Source of the DNA: Burkholderiaceae bacterium
GTDB lineage: Bacteria; Pseudomonadota; Gammaproteobacteria; Burkholderiales; Burkholderiaceae
Length of the DNA stretch: 64,000 nt
NCBI GenBank assembly: GCA_021166835.1
Contig: JAJPEN010000059.1
Location: 1-64,000, forward strand
Reading direction: 5' to 3'
Each line of letters starts with the position of its first letter. The stretch's first letter is position 1. Both the position numbers and the translations under genes were made by a program. A model generated the notes under the pieces. The model was not told the origin of the DNA. It did not search any database and saw nothing but the letters and a program-made list of their open reading frames with translations. Positions 43,358 to 51,839 of the stretch are shown piece after piece.

Positions 43358-44442
43358 ACGCGAAGTCCGACGCGAAGTCCGACGCGAAATCTGGCGCGAA
43401 GTCCCGCGCCCTCTCCCGCGCGGCAAAGCGCGCCATCGTCCTCGGCGCCGTTGCCATCGTGGCGGCGGGTGCCGGCTGGTTCTGGATGCAGCGCGCCGGC
43501 AACGACGACGGCCCGTTGCGTCTGTACGGCAACGTCGACATCCGCGAGGTGCAACTGGCGTTCCGGCAGCCCGGTCGCGTGGCCCGGATGGCTTTCGACG
43601 AGGGCGACGCGGTCACGGCCGGTGCGCGCATGGCCGCGCTCGACGCGCAGCCCTTCGAAGACGCGCTCACGGCAGCCGACGCAGCCGTACAGCTTGCACA
43701 GGCGGAGTTGAACAAGCTGCGCCGCGGCCTGCGCCCGCAGGAGATCGTCCAGGCGCAACAGGCGCTCGAGCAGGCGTCGGCGATCGCTACCGACGCCGAG
43801 CGCAACTTCCGTCGCCAGAGCGAACTGCTCGCGACGGGCGCCAGCAGCCAGCGCACGGTCGACGCGGCGCGTGCCGCGCGCGACCAGGCGGCAGCAGGCG
43901 TCAAGGCCGCGCAGGCCGCGCTCTCGCAGGCGCGTGAAGGCTATCGCCGCGAAGACATCGCCGCGGGCGAAGCACGGCTGGCTTCCGCACAGGCGGCGCG
44001 AGCACAGGCCGCCACCGCGTTGGCCGACACCGAGTTGCGGGCGCCGAGCGCCGGCACGGTGATTGCCCGCGTGCGCGAGCCGGGCAGCATGGTCGCGAGC
44101 CAGAGCACGGTCTACAGCCTGAGCCTCGATGCGCCGGTGTACGTGCGCGCCTACGTCGGCGAGCGCGATCTCGGCCGCATTGCGCCGGGAACACCGGTGC
44201 TCGTGAAGAGCGACTCCTCGGAGCGGCTCTACCAGGGCCAGATCGGCTTCATCTCGCCGCGCGCCGAGTTCACGCCGAAGACGGTGGAGACCACCGATCT
44301 GCGCACGGACCTGGTGTATCGCCTGCGGATCGTGGTCGATGCCCCGGACAGCTCGCTGCGCCAGGGAATGCCGGTCACGATCGAGGTCGAGGCCGACTCG
44401 TCTTCGGACGTGCGCGCCGGGAACGAACGACGTGTCCGATAG
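43354..44442 (+). CDS. HlyD-type adaptor of ABC efflux system (YbhG-like)
   Basis: This 362-residue protein has one N-terminal membrane helix (about 27-45) and the usual adaptor order: half-lipoyl (GRVARMAFDEGDAVTAGARMAAL), a long coiled hairpin rich in Ala/Gln, the second half-lipoyl (LRAPSAGTVIARVREPGSMV) and a beta-barrel. YbhG-like features are LRRGLRPQEI and EREL-like GERDLGRIAPG. The N-terminus carries a lysine-rich four-fold repeat encoded by 12-base units. Confidence 0.92.
   Translation: MNAKSDAKSDAKSGAKSRALSRAAKRAIVLGAVAIVAAGAGWFWMQRAGNDDGPLRLYGNVDIREVQLAFRQPGRVARMAFDEGDAVTAGARMAALDAQPFEDALTAADAAVQLAQAELNKLRRGLRPQEIVQAQQALEQASAIATDAERNFRRQSELLATGASSQRTVDAARAARDQAAAGVKAAQAALSQAREGYRREDIAAGEARLASAQAARAQAATALADTELRAPSAGTVIARVREPGSMVASQSTVYSLSLDAPVYVRAYVGERDLGRIAPGTPVLVKSDSSERLYQGQIGFISPRAEFTPKTVETTDLRTDLVYRLRIVVDAPDSSLRQGMPVTIEVEADSSSDVRAGNERRVR
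43357..43404 (+). repeat. 12-bp in-frame repeat at the adaptor start
   Basis: Four units of GACGCGAAGTCC type follow the adaptor ATG directly and encode NAKS, DAKS, DAKS and GAKS. The lysine-rich result precedes the membrane helix on the cytoplasmic side. Confidence 0.85.
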
Positions 44443-46183
44443 CGCATCCGCAGCCACCGCATCACGGGATGCGGGAGACGCCGCCGCCGTCGTCATCGAC
44501 CACGTCGACAAGCGCTTCGGCCGCGTGCATGCGTTGCGCGACCTGAGCGCGCGTATCGAGTACGGGCGCCTGACCGGCCTGGTCGGCCCCGACGGCGCCG
44601 GCAAGACGACGCTGATGCGCATCCTGACCGGGCTGCTCGTGCCCGACGCCGGCCACGTCACGCTGGCCGGCTTCGACGTCGTCGACGACAACGATGCGAT
44701 CCATGTCGCCAGCGGTTACATGCCGCAGCGCTTCGGTCTGTACGAAGACCTGTCGGTGATGGAAAACATGCGTCTGTACGCGCGGCTGCGCGGCATGGAT
44801 GTCGATCGGCACAGCGGACTCTTCGACGAACTGCTCGCCTTCACGCGTCTGGCCCCCTTCACGAAGCGGCTGGCCGGCAAGCTCTCCGGAGGCATGAAGC
44901 AGAAGCTGGGGCTGGCCTGCGCACTGATGGCGCGCCCCGCCGTGTTGCTGCTCGACGAGCCCGGCGTCGGCGTCGATCCGGTCAGCCGGCAGGATCTGTG
45001 GCGCATGGTGCAGGCGCTGACCGACGAGGGCATGGCGGTGGTCTGGTCCACCGCCTATCTGGACGAGGCCGAACGTTGCGACACCGTGCTGCTGCTCAAC
45101 GACGGGCAGCTTGCCTATGACGGCCCGCCCGCGGAACTGACCGGGCGCCTGGCGAATCGCAGCTTTCGACTGGAAGAAGTCGGCGATCGGCGCCGCGAGG
45201 TTCTCGCCGAGGCGCTCGACCTCGACAGCGTCGGCGATGGCGTGATCCAGGGCGCCGGCGTGCGCGTCGTACTGCGCGCCGGCGCGGGCAGCGAGCAGAT
45301 ACTGGCACTTGCCGATCGGGTCGACGCGCACCTGGCGACGGTACCGCCGCGTTTCGAAGACGCCTTCATCGATCTGCTCGGTGGCGGCCCCGGCGGCACC
45401 TCGGCGCTGGCCGAGCGCACGCCGCCGGTGCAGCTCGATTCCGACGTCGCCGTCTCCTGCCGCAACCTCACCAAGCGTTTCGGTGCGTTCACCGCCACCG
45501 ACGACGTGAGCTTCGAAGTGCGCAAAGGCGAAATCTTCGGTCTGCTCGGCCCCAACGGAGCGGGCAAATCGACGACCTTCAAGATGCTGTGCGGGCTGCT
45601 CAAGCCCACGCACGGCGAAGCGCACGTCGTGGGGCTGGATCTGCGCCGCGCCACCGGCGCCGCCAAGATGCAGCTCGGTTACATGGCGCAGAAATTCTCG
45701 CTCTACGGCCTGCTCTCGGTGCGCCAGAACCTCGAGTTCTCCGCTGGCGTGTACGGACTCGAAGGCGCGACGCGGCGCGCCCGCATCGACGAGATGATCG
45801 ACACCTTCGGCCTGCAGCCGTGGTTGTCGGCGGCGCCCGATTCGCTCCCGCTGGGCTTCCGCCAACGGCTGGCGCTCGCCTGCGCGGTGATGCACCGCCC
45901 GCCCGTGCTGTTCCTGGACGAGCCCACCTCGGGCGTCGATCCGATCACGCGCCGCGAGTTCTGGACGCACATCAACGGCCTGGCCCGCAAGGGCGTGACG
46001 GTGATGGTCACCACGCACTTCATGGACGAGGCCGAGTACTGCGACCGGGTGGCGATGCTGTACCGCGCCCGCCTGATCGCGCTCGACACGCCCGATGCGC
46101 TCAAGCGCGATGCGGCGAGCGATACCCGGCCCGATCCGACGATGGAGGACGCGTTCATCCATCTGGTCGAGGCGGCGGCATGA
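44432..46183 (+). CDS. Fused double ABC ATPase (YbhF-like)
   Basis: This 583-residue protein has two nucleotide-binding domains. The first has Walker A GPDGAGKTT (52-60), LSGGMKQKLGLACAL and VLLLDEPGVGVDP. The second has GPNGAGKST (373-381), LPLGFRQRLALACAV in place of LSGGQ (472-486) and VLFLDEPTSGVDP. The H-loop histidine is present in the second (H529) but alanine 208 stands there in the first (WSTAYLDEAE). The start is a GTG overlapping the adaptor by 11 bases. Confidence 0.93.
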   Translation: MSDSASAATASRDAGDAAAVVIDHVDKRFGRVHALRDLSARIEYGRLTGLVGPDGAGKTTLMRILTGLLVPDAGHVTLAGFDVVDDNDAIHVASGYMPQRFGLYEDLSVMENMRLYARLRGMDVDRHSGLFDELLAFTRLAPFTKRLAGKLSGGMKQKLGLACALMARPAVLLLDEPGVGVDPVSRQDLWRMVQALTDEGMAVVWSTAYLDEAERCDTVLLLNDGQLAYDGPPAELTGRLANRSFRLEEVGDRRREVLAEALDLDSVGDGVIQGAGVRVVLRAGAGSEQILALADRVDAHLATVPPRFEDAFIDLLGGGPGGTSALAERTPPVQLDSDVAVSCRNLTKRFGAFTATDDVSFEVRKGEIFGLLGPNGAGKSTTFKMLCGLLKPTHGEAHVVGLDLRRATGAAKMQLGYMAQKFSLYGLLSVRQNLEFSAGVYGLEGATRRARIDEMIDTFGLQPWLSAAPDSLPLGFRQRLALACAVMHRPPVLFLDEPTSGVDPITRREFWTHINGLARKGVTVMVTTHFMDEAEYCDRVAMLYRARLIALDTPDALKRDAASDTRPDPTMEDAFIHLVEAAA

Positions 46184-47352
46184 CCGGCGCGTCGCTCCCG
46201 CGTCCGGCCGAACGCGTGTCGGCCGCCGCGATGCGCCGCTTCGATGCGCAGCGCCTCGCGGCGCTGGTGCGCAAGGAGAGCCTGCAGGCGATGCGTGACC
46301 CCTCGACGCTGCTGATCGCCTTCGTGTTGCCGGTGGTGCTGCTGTTCCTGTTCGCCTATGCGGTCTCGCTCGACGTGCGCAACGTGCGCATCGGCCTCGT
46401 GCAGGAATCGCAATCGGCCTCGGCCGACGCGCTGGCCGCCGCCTTCGCCGGCACGCGCTACCTGGACGTGCACTTCGCGCACGACCGGCGCGAGGTCGCC
46501 GATCGGGTCGTCTCGGGCGAACTGCGCGGCTACGTCGTCATTCCGCAGGATTTCGAACGCCGCATGGTCGAGCGCGACGGCCGGCCGCTCGTACAGGCGA
46601 TCGCCGACGGCTCGCAGCCGAACACCGCCAACTACGTCGCGAACTACGCGCAGGGGGTCGTGCAGACCTGGCGCGCCGGGCTCGAGGCCGGGGCATCGCC
46701 CGCGGCCGTGGCGCTCGAGCCGCGCTACTGGTTCAACGCCGAACTGGAGAGTCGCCGTTCGCTGGTGCCCGGTGCGATCGCCATCGTCATGACGATCATC
46801 GGCACGATGCTCACCGCACTGGTGGTCGCGCGCGAATGGGAGCGCGGCACGATGGAGGCGGTGCTGTCCACGCCCGCCTCGGTCGTCGAGATCCTGATCG
46901 GCAAGCTGCTGCCGTACTTCGCGCTGGGCATGCTGTCCACCCTCGGCGCCGCGGCACTGGCGGTGTTCGTGTTCGACGTGCCGCTGCGCGGATCGCTGGC
47001 GGCGCTGCTGCTGCTCTCGGCCATGTTCATGGTGCCCGCGCTCGGCCAGGGTCTGCTGATCTCGTCGGTCACGCGCAACCAGTTCCTGGCGGCGCAGATC
47101 GCGCTGTTCTCCGGTTTCCTGCCCGCCTTCATGCTGTCGGGCTTCCTGTACGAGATCGACTCGATGCCGGCGGCGATCCAGGTCATCACCTGGTTCGTTC
47201 CGGCGCGCTATTTCGTCGCGTCGCTGAAGACGGTGTTCCTCGCCGGCGACATCTGGGCGGTCTTCCTGCCGAACCTGCTGGCGATGGCCGTGATCGGCGC
47301 CGCGTTCTTTCTGCTGGCCAGGCGCGCCACCCGCAAGAACCTGGAGCCGTGA
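46180..47352 (+). CDS. ABC-2 permease of efflux system (YbhS-like)
   Basis: This 390-residue permease has one N-terminal helix (LLIAFVLPVVLLFLFAYAVSL), a large extracytoplasmic domain (to about residue 195), and five C-terminal helices starting VPGAIAIVMTIIGTMLTALVVAREWERGTMEAVLSTP, the ABC-2 membrane signature. It pairs with the next gene as a heterodimer. It overlaps the ATPase stop. Confidence 0.93.
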   Translation: MTGASLPRPAERVSAAAMRRFDAQRLAALVRKESLQAMRDPSTLLIAFVLPVVLLFLFAYAVSLDVRNVRIGLVQESQSASADALAAAFAGTRYLDVHFAHDRREVADRVVSGELRGYVVIPQDFERRMVERDGRPLVQAIADGSQPNTANYVANYAQGVVQTWRAGLEAGASPAAVALEPRYWFNAELESRRSLVPGAIAIVMTIIGTMLTALVVAREWERGTMEAVLSTPASVVEILIGKLLPYFALGMLSTLGAAALAVFVFDVPLRGSLAALLLLSAMFMVPALGQGLLISSVTRNQFLAAQIALFSGFLPAFMLSGFLYEIDSMPAAIQVITWFVPARYFVASLKTVFLAGDIWAVFLPNLLAMAVIGAAFFLLARRATRKNLEP

Positions 47353-47355
47353 GCG

Positions 47356-48480
47356 ATGGCTGGACGATCCGCCTGGTTCGATGTCACGCGATTGCGCGCG
47401 CAGTTCGTCAAGGAAGTGCTCAGCATCCTGCGCGATCCGCGCAGCCGGATGGTGGTATTCGTGCCGCCGCTCCTGCAGTTGCTGGTGTTCGCCTTCGCCG
47501 CCACGCTCGAAGTGCGCAACGTCGACATCGCCGTGCACAACCAGGATGCGGGCCGCTGGTCGCAGGAACTGATCACGCGCCTGGATACCGCCGGGTTCGT
47601 TCGCCGGGTCCGCCACGTGAGCGACAACCGCGAACTGCGCGCCCTGCTCGACCAGGGCAGCGTGATCGCCGCACTGGACATCCCCGCCGATTTTTCCCGC
47701 GCCATCGCGGCCGGCGACAGCGGTCGCGTGCAGGTGCTGGTCGACGGCAGACGCAGCAATTCGGGGCAGATCACCGTCGGCTATCTGTCGACGATCGCCG
47801 CCGACGTCGGCGCGGAAGTCACGCTCCACGCCGCGCCCACCGTACCGGTCGTCGTGCGCAACTGGTTCAATCCGAACCTGGTCTATCGCTGGTTCATCGT
47901 GCCCGGGCTGAGCGGGATCCTCGCGCTGTTCAGCGCGCTGCTGATCACCTCGCTGTCGATCGCCCGCGAGCGCGAGCTGGGCACCTTCGACCAGTTGCTG
48001 GTCTCGCCCACTTCGACGCCGGAGATCATCGTCTCCAAATCGGTGCCGGCGCTGGCCATCGGCACAGTGCTGGGCCTGACGATGATCGCCGCGGGGATCG
48101 TGCTGTTCCGGATTCCCTTCAGCGGTTCGTTTTCGCTGCTGCTCGCGAGCCTCGTGCTGTTCATTCTTTCCGTCGTCGGCATCGGCCTGATGATCTCGGC
48201 GGTCAGCGCGACGCAGCAGCAGGCCATTCTGGGCGCCTTCGCCATCGGCGTGCCGGCCGTGCTGATGTCGGGCTTCGCCACGCCGGTGGAGAACATGCCG
48301 ACGCTGCTGCAATGGCTCGCACAGGCGATCCCGCTCACGCATTTCCTGATCATCGTCCAGGGCAGTTTTCTCAAGGCGCTGCCGCTCGGCGACATCGTCG
48401 CCAGCCTCTGGCCGCTGGCGATCATCGCGACGGTGACGCTGACGATGGCCACCGTATTCGTCCGGGGGCGCTTGCAATGA
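47356..48480 (+). CDS. ABC-2 permease of efflux system (YbhR-like)
   Basis: This 374-residue permease has the same topology as its neighbour: helix near 30-45 (VVFVPPLLQLLVFAFAATLEV), an extracytoplasmic domain, then VPGLSGILALFSALLITSLSIARERELGTFDQLLVSP and further helices. It follows the first permease by three bases and overlaps the NodT gene by four. Confidence 0.93.
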   Translation: MAGRSAWFDVTRLRAQFVKEVLSILRDPRSRMVVFVPPLLQLLVFAFAATLEVRNVDIAVHNQDAGRWSQELITRLDTAGFVRRVRHVSDNRELRALLDQGSVIAALDIPADFSRAIAAGDSGRVQVLVDGRRSNSGQITVGYLSTIAADVGAEVTLHAAPTVPVVVRNWFNPNLVYRWFIVPGLSGILALFSALLITSLSIARERELGTFDQLLVSPTSTPEIIVSKSVPALAIGTVLGLTMIAAGIVLFRIPFSGSFSLLLASLVLFILSVVGIGLMISAVSATQQQAILGAFAIGVPAVLMSGFATPVENMPTLLQWLAQAIPLTHFLIIVQGSFLKALPLGDIVASLWPLAIIATVTLTMATVFVRGRLQ

Positions 48481-49979
48481 CCGGCAGCGATCGCCGTGAA
48501 TCGACGACCATGACGACCGACACCCGCTTTTCGCTCGGGCGATTGCGCCCCGTCGCACTGCTGCTGGGCAGCGCGTTGCTGACCGCCTGCGCCACGGTGG
48601 GCCCCGACTATCCGGGCCCGCCTCCGGTCGGCACCGGGAGCGGCTGGAGTCCCCAGCCGGTCGAAGCCGCGGCGCCGGTGGATCTCGCGCATTGGTGGTC
48701 GACGCTGGGCGACCCGGTACTCGAGCGATTGATCGAGACCGCGCTGGCCCGCAACCTCGACCTTCGTCTGGCCGCCGCGCGCATCGACGAAGCTCGCGCG
48801 CTGCGCGATCGCGTCGCCGGCGACCGGGCAGCGGTCGCCGGCGTCGGCGCCGGCGTCACCCGTCGTCGACAAAGCGAGAACGGTCCGTTGCCGGTGGGCT
48901 CGATCCCCGGCCTCGATGCCACGCAAACCATCTACGACGCCGGCTTCGATGCAGCCTGGGAGGCCGACCTCTTCGGTGCGAAGCACCGTGCGCTCGAGGG
49001 CGCGGACGCCCGCCTGCAGGCGAGCGAAATCGACGCGCAGGGCGTACGCATGCGCATCGTCGCCGAAGTCGCACGCGCCTGGTTCTCCGCCGCGGGCGCG
49101 GCGGAAGAACTGCGCACGCAACAGGCGATGCTCGGGACCTTGCAGCAGAGCGTCGATCTCGTACGCAGGCGTGCCGACCTGGGCGACGCCTCGCAGGCCG
49201 ACGTCGAAACCGCGCGCGCGCAATGGGCCGCGGCCGACGCTGCGCTGCCGGAGATCCGGGCGCGGCGACGCGCGGCGGTGTTGAGCCTCGGCGTGCTGCT
49301 GGGCGCGCCGCCCGAGCAGGAACTGGCGCTGCTCGATGCCGCGGCGTCGCCGCTCGAGCTGCGGGCGTTGCCGGTGGGCGAGCGTGCCGAGGTGTTGCGT
49401 CGTCGCCCGGACGTGCTCGCCGCCGAACGGCAGCTGGCTGCCCGCACCGCCGACATCGGCGTGGCAACGGCCGAGTTGTTCCCGAAGCTCACGATCGGCG
49501 TCGGCGGCGGCTTCCAGGCACTGAGCACCGGCGACTGGTTCGACGCCTCGAGCGCGCGCTTCTCGCTCGTGCCGCTGATCTCCTGGCGGCTGTTCGACGG
49601 CGGCCGCGTGCGCGCGGAAATCCGCGCCCGCGAAGCCGGCGCGCGGCAGGCGGCCATCGCCTACGAGCAGGCGGTACTGGCTGCATTGGGCGATGCCGAA
49701 CGTGCGCTGGGCGACTATGACGCGGGCCTGGATACGCTGCAGCGCCGCCAGGCCGCGCTGGCCGCGACGCGCCGCAGCCACGTCCATGCGAAGGCACGCT
49801 TCGCCGCCGGCGACATCGCGCTGGTCGAACTGCTCGCCGCCGAGCGCCTGCTGCTCGATGCCGAAACCGCGAGCGCTCGCGCCCGCACGACGGCTGCCGT
49901 ACAGCTGGTGGCGCTGTACAAGGCGCTGGGCGGCGGCTGGGATGCGCCCGCCGTCGCCGCGGCTCCCGCGTCGCCATGA
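48477..49979 (+). CDS. NodT-type outer-membrane efflux lipoprotein
   Basis: This 500-residue RND/ABC outer-membrane factor has lipobox LTAC (Cys 38) followed by ATVGPDY, a signature of this group. WWSTLGDPVLERLIETALARNLDLRLAAARI and the second repeat LRRRPDVLAAERQLAARTADIGVATAELFPKLTI are standard. An alternative start is ATG 48510. Its place in the operon suggests that the ABC pump expels substrate directly across both membranes. Confidence 0.93.
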   Translation: MTGSDRRESTTMTTDTRFSLGRLRPVALLLGSALLTACATVGPDYPGPPPVGTGSGWSPQPVEAAAPVDLAHWWSTLGDPVLERLIETALARNLDLRLAAARIDEARALRDRVAGDRAAVAGVGAGVTRRRQSENGPLPVGSIPGLDATQTIYDAGFDAAWEADLFGAKHRALEGADARLQASEIDAQGVRMRIVAEVARAWFSAAGAAEELRTQQAMLGTLQQSVDLVRRRADLGDASQADVETARAQWAAADAALPEIRARRRAAVLSLGVLLGAPPEQELALLDAAASPLELRALPVGERAEVLRRRPDVLAAERQLAARTADIGVATAELFPKLTIGVGGGFQALSTGDWFDASSARFSLVPLISWRLFDGGRVRAEIRAREAGARQAAIAYEQAVLAALGDAERALGDYDAGLDTLQRRQAALAATRRSHVHAKARFAAGDIALVELLAAERLLLDAETASARARTTAAVQLVALYKALGGGWDAPAVAAAPASP

Positions 49980-51172
49980 GCGCGGGTTGCCCGTCCCTCG
50001 CCCGATCTACGTTGCCGCGAACGAACAGACGGCATCCGGGCGTGTTGCTCCTCGTCTGCGCGGCATTCGTTCCCTTTGCCGGACATGCCGCGCCTTCGGC
50101 GCCCGAAGCGGTGCCGTCAGCGTGCGCGCCGGAGCAGACTCTCCGCTGGCGCGGCGGCACCTTTCGACTGGAGAACGATCTCTTCGCCGGCACCGATCGC
50201 AATTACACCAACGGCGTGGCACTCGCGCTGGTCTCGCGCGATATCGAAGGCCCGCTGCGCACCGACTGCCTTCCCCGGCCGCTTGGCCTGTACGTGGGCT
50301 TTCTGGATGCGGTCGATCCCGGTTTCCGGCAACGTGCCGGTGCCGAAACGGCCACCCAGAACGTCGTGCTTCGCATCGGGCAGGCGATGTATACGCCCGC
50401 GGACAAGACGCGCACCGACCTGATCGAAGACGATCGCCCCTATGCCGGGCTGCTGTATCTGGGACTGGCGTGGAACCGTCGGACTCGTCCGCACGACGCC
50501 GGCTACGAGAGTCTCGACAGCCGCGAATTGACGCTCGGCGTGATCGGGCCGTGGTCGCAGGCCGAACGATCGCAGGATCTGGTGCATCGATTGCGCGGCT
50601 TCAACCGGTTCCGGGGCTGGGGCAACCAGTTGCACAACGAGCCGGCATTCCAGCTTGCCGTCGAGCGCAAGTTCAAACCCCGGCTGGAAGGCGCCGTTCG
50701 TCCAGGCTGGGGCCACGACGCGATCGGCAGCTATGCCGTGCGCGTGGGCAACATCGAGACATCCGCCAGCGCGGGCCTCGAGTTCCGCTGGGGCCGGAAC
50801 ATCGCGAACGACTTCGGCAGCTATTCGATCCGCCCCGGCGGCGAGAATCGGCCGCCTTCCGCGGCGGCCGACCTGCGCGCGACGCAACCCCGAAGCATCG
50901 GGGCGCCCCGCCCCGGAGCGCACGTGTTCGCGCATCTGGAAGCGAAGGCCGTGGCATGGGATTTCTCGCTCGACGGCAACCTGTTTCGCGCCAGCCACCA
51001 CGTGAGTCGCCGTCCTTGGGTGGCGCAGGCGGCGCTCGGCATCAGCAGCCAATGGCTGGTGGCCGGTCATGGCGTGCGCCTGGCGCTGATGCGCGTCTGG
51101 CGCACGCGCGAGTTCGACGAACAGGTCGGCCATCACGCCTTCGGCTCGGTCGCGCTGAGCGTGGAGTTCTGA
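49976..51172 (+). CDS. LpxR-like lipid A 3'-O-deacylase (DUF2219)
   Basis: This 398-residue outer-membrane beta-barrel has a signal peptide ending near AGHA (residue 39). FRLENDLFAGTDRNYTNG (64-80), with the Asn-Asp pair, and DDRPYAGLLYLG are LpxR family motifs. LpxR removes the 3'-acyloxyacyl group of lipid A. It is translationally coupled to the NodT gene, tying lipid A editing to efflux. The barrel ends in an aromatic residue (VEF), as usual for BAM substrates. Confidence 0.88.
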   Translation: MSAGCPSLARSTLPRTNRRHPGVLLLVCAAFVPFAGHAAPSAPEAVPSACAPEQTLRWRGGTFRLENDLFAGTDRNYTNGVALALVSRDIEGPLRTDCLPRPLGLYVGFLDAVDPGFRQRAGAETATQNVVLRIGQAMYTPADKTRTDLIEDDRPYAGLLYLGLAWNRRTRPHDAGYESLDSRELTLGVIGPWSQAERSQDLVHRLRGFNRFRGWGNQLHNEPAFQLAVERKFKPRLEGAVRPGWGHDAIGSYAVRVGNIETSASAGLEFRWGRNIANDFGSYSIRPGGENRPPSAAADLRATQPRSIGAPRPGAHVFAHLEAKAVAWDFSLDGNLFRASHHVSRRPWVAQAALGISSQWLVAGHGVRLALMRVWRTREFDEQVGHHAFGSVALSVEF

Positions 51173-51213
51173 TTTCGCGATCGACGTCACACGTCACATC
51201 GGGAGGAACTGCG

Positions 51214-51831
51214 ATGACGGAAGACAGGACGGGAGACCATCCGTGCAATCCGGAGAATCCGTTTCTGGCGCAATGGCTCGAGACGACTCGCAGCTATCTG
51301 TTCGCGTATCGGCAGCCTTCGGCCACCGGCGAGCTCGACAGCGAAGCTCCGCCCGCAGCGCCTGCCGAAAGCCGCGGCGCCCAGACGCGCGGCATCGCGC
51401 GCGTGCGTGGTCATCTCCTGCGGCTGACGATGCGTCGATCAGCGGACGACCCGGATCCGCTGCACGAGCTGGAGCGGATCTTCCATTCGCTGATCGCGTT
51501 CATTGCGCGAAACCCGGAGGTGCCGTCGCGCATGCTTCGATGGTCTGCCCACAGCGGCCGCCGGCGTATCCGAAGGCGCGTGCAGATGGTCAGCGATCAG
51601 TTCGTCTCACGGATCTCGTTCATCATCCGGCGTGCGCAGGCGCAGGCCCGCATCCGCCCCGACGTGGAGCCGCAGACCGCCGCGGTGCTCTTCGTCGGAA
51701 TGGCGCAAAGCCTGGCGCTGCGCCTGTTCGCCGGGTTCCTGCCGCGCGAGCGCCTGCACGACGAAGCGAGCGGACTCCTGCGCGCATACCTCACCGTCAT
51801 GCGCGGTGCGCAGCACGTTCCGCCGGCCTGA
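51214..51831 (+). CDS. TetR-like ligand-binding domain without helix-turn-helix
   Basis: This 205-residue protein has GGAGG eight bases before its ATG. From about residue 80 it aligns by eye to the regulator at 42749: LERIFHSLIAFIARNPEVPSRML matches LEAIFQTHIDFVCERPGVPRML, and AQARIRPDVEPQTAAVLFVGMAQ matches AQGELDPMLDVGAAAGLFIGAIQ. The first 75 residues show no helix-turn-helix and contain an Ala/Pro/Glu-rich stretch. I infer a paralogue of the regulator that cannot bind DNA alone. Its stop lies eight bases from that of the convergent PHA synthase gene. Confidence 0.8.
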   Translation: MTEDRTGDHPCNPENPFLAQWLETTRSYLFAYRQPSATGELDSEAPPAAPAESRGAQTRGIARVRGHLLRLTMRRSADDPDPLHELERIFHSLIAFIARNPEVPSRMLRWSAHSGRRRIRRRVQMVSDQFVSRISFIIRRAQAQARIRPDVEPQTAAVLFVGMAQSLALRLFAGFLPRERLHDEASGLLRAYLTVMRGAQHVPPA

Positions 51832-51839
51832 AACAAGCG

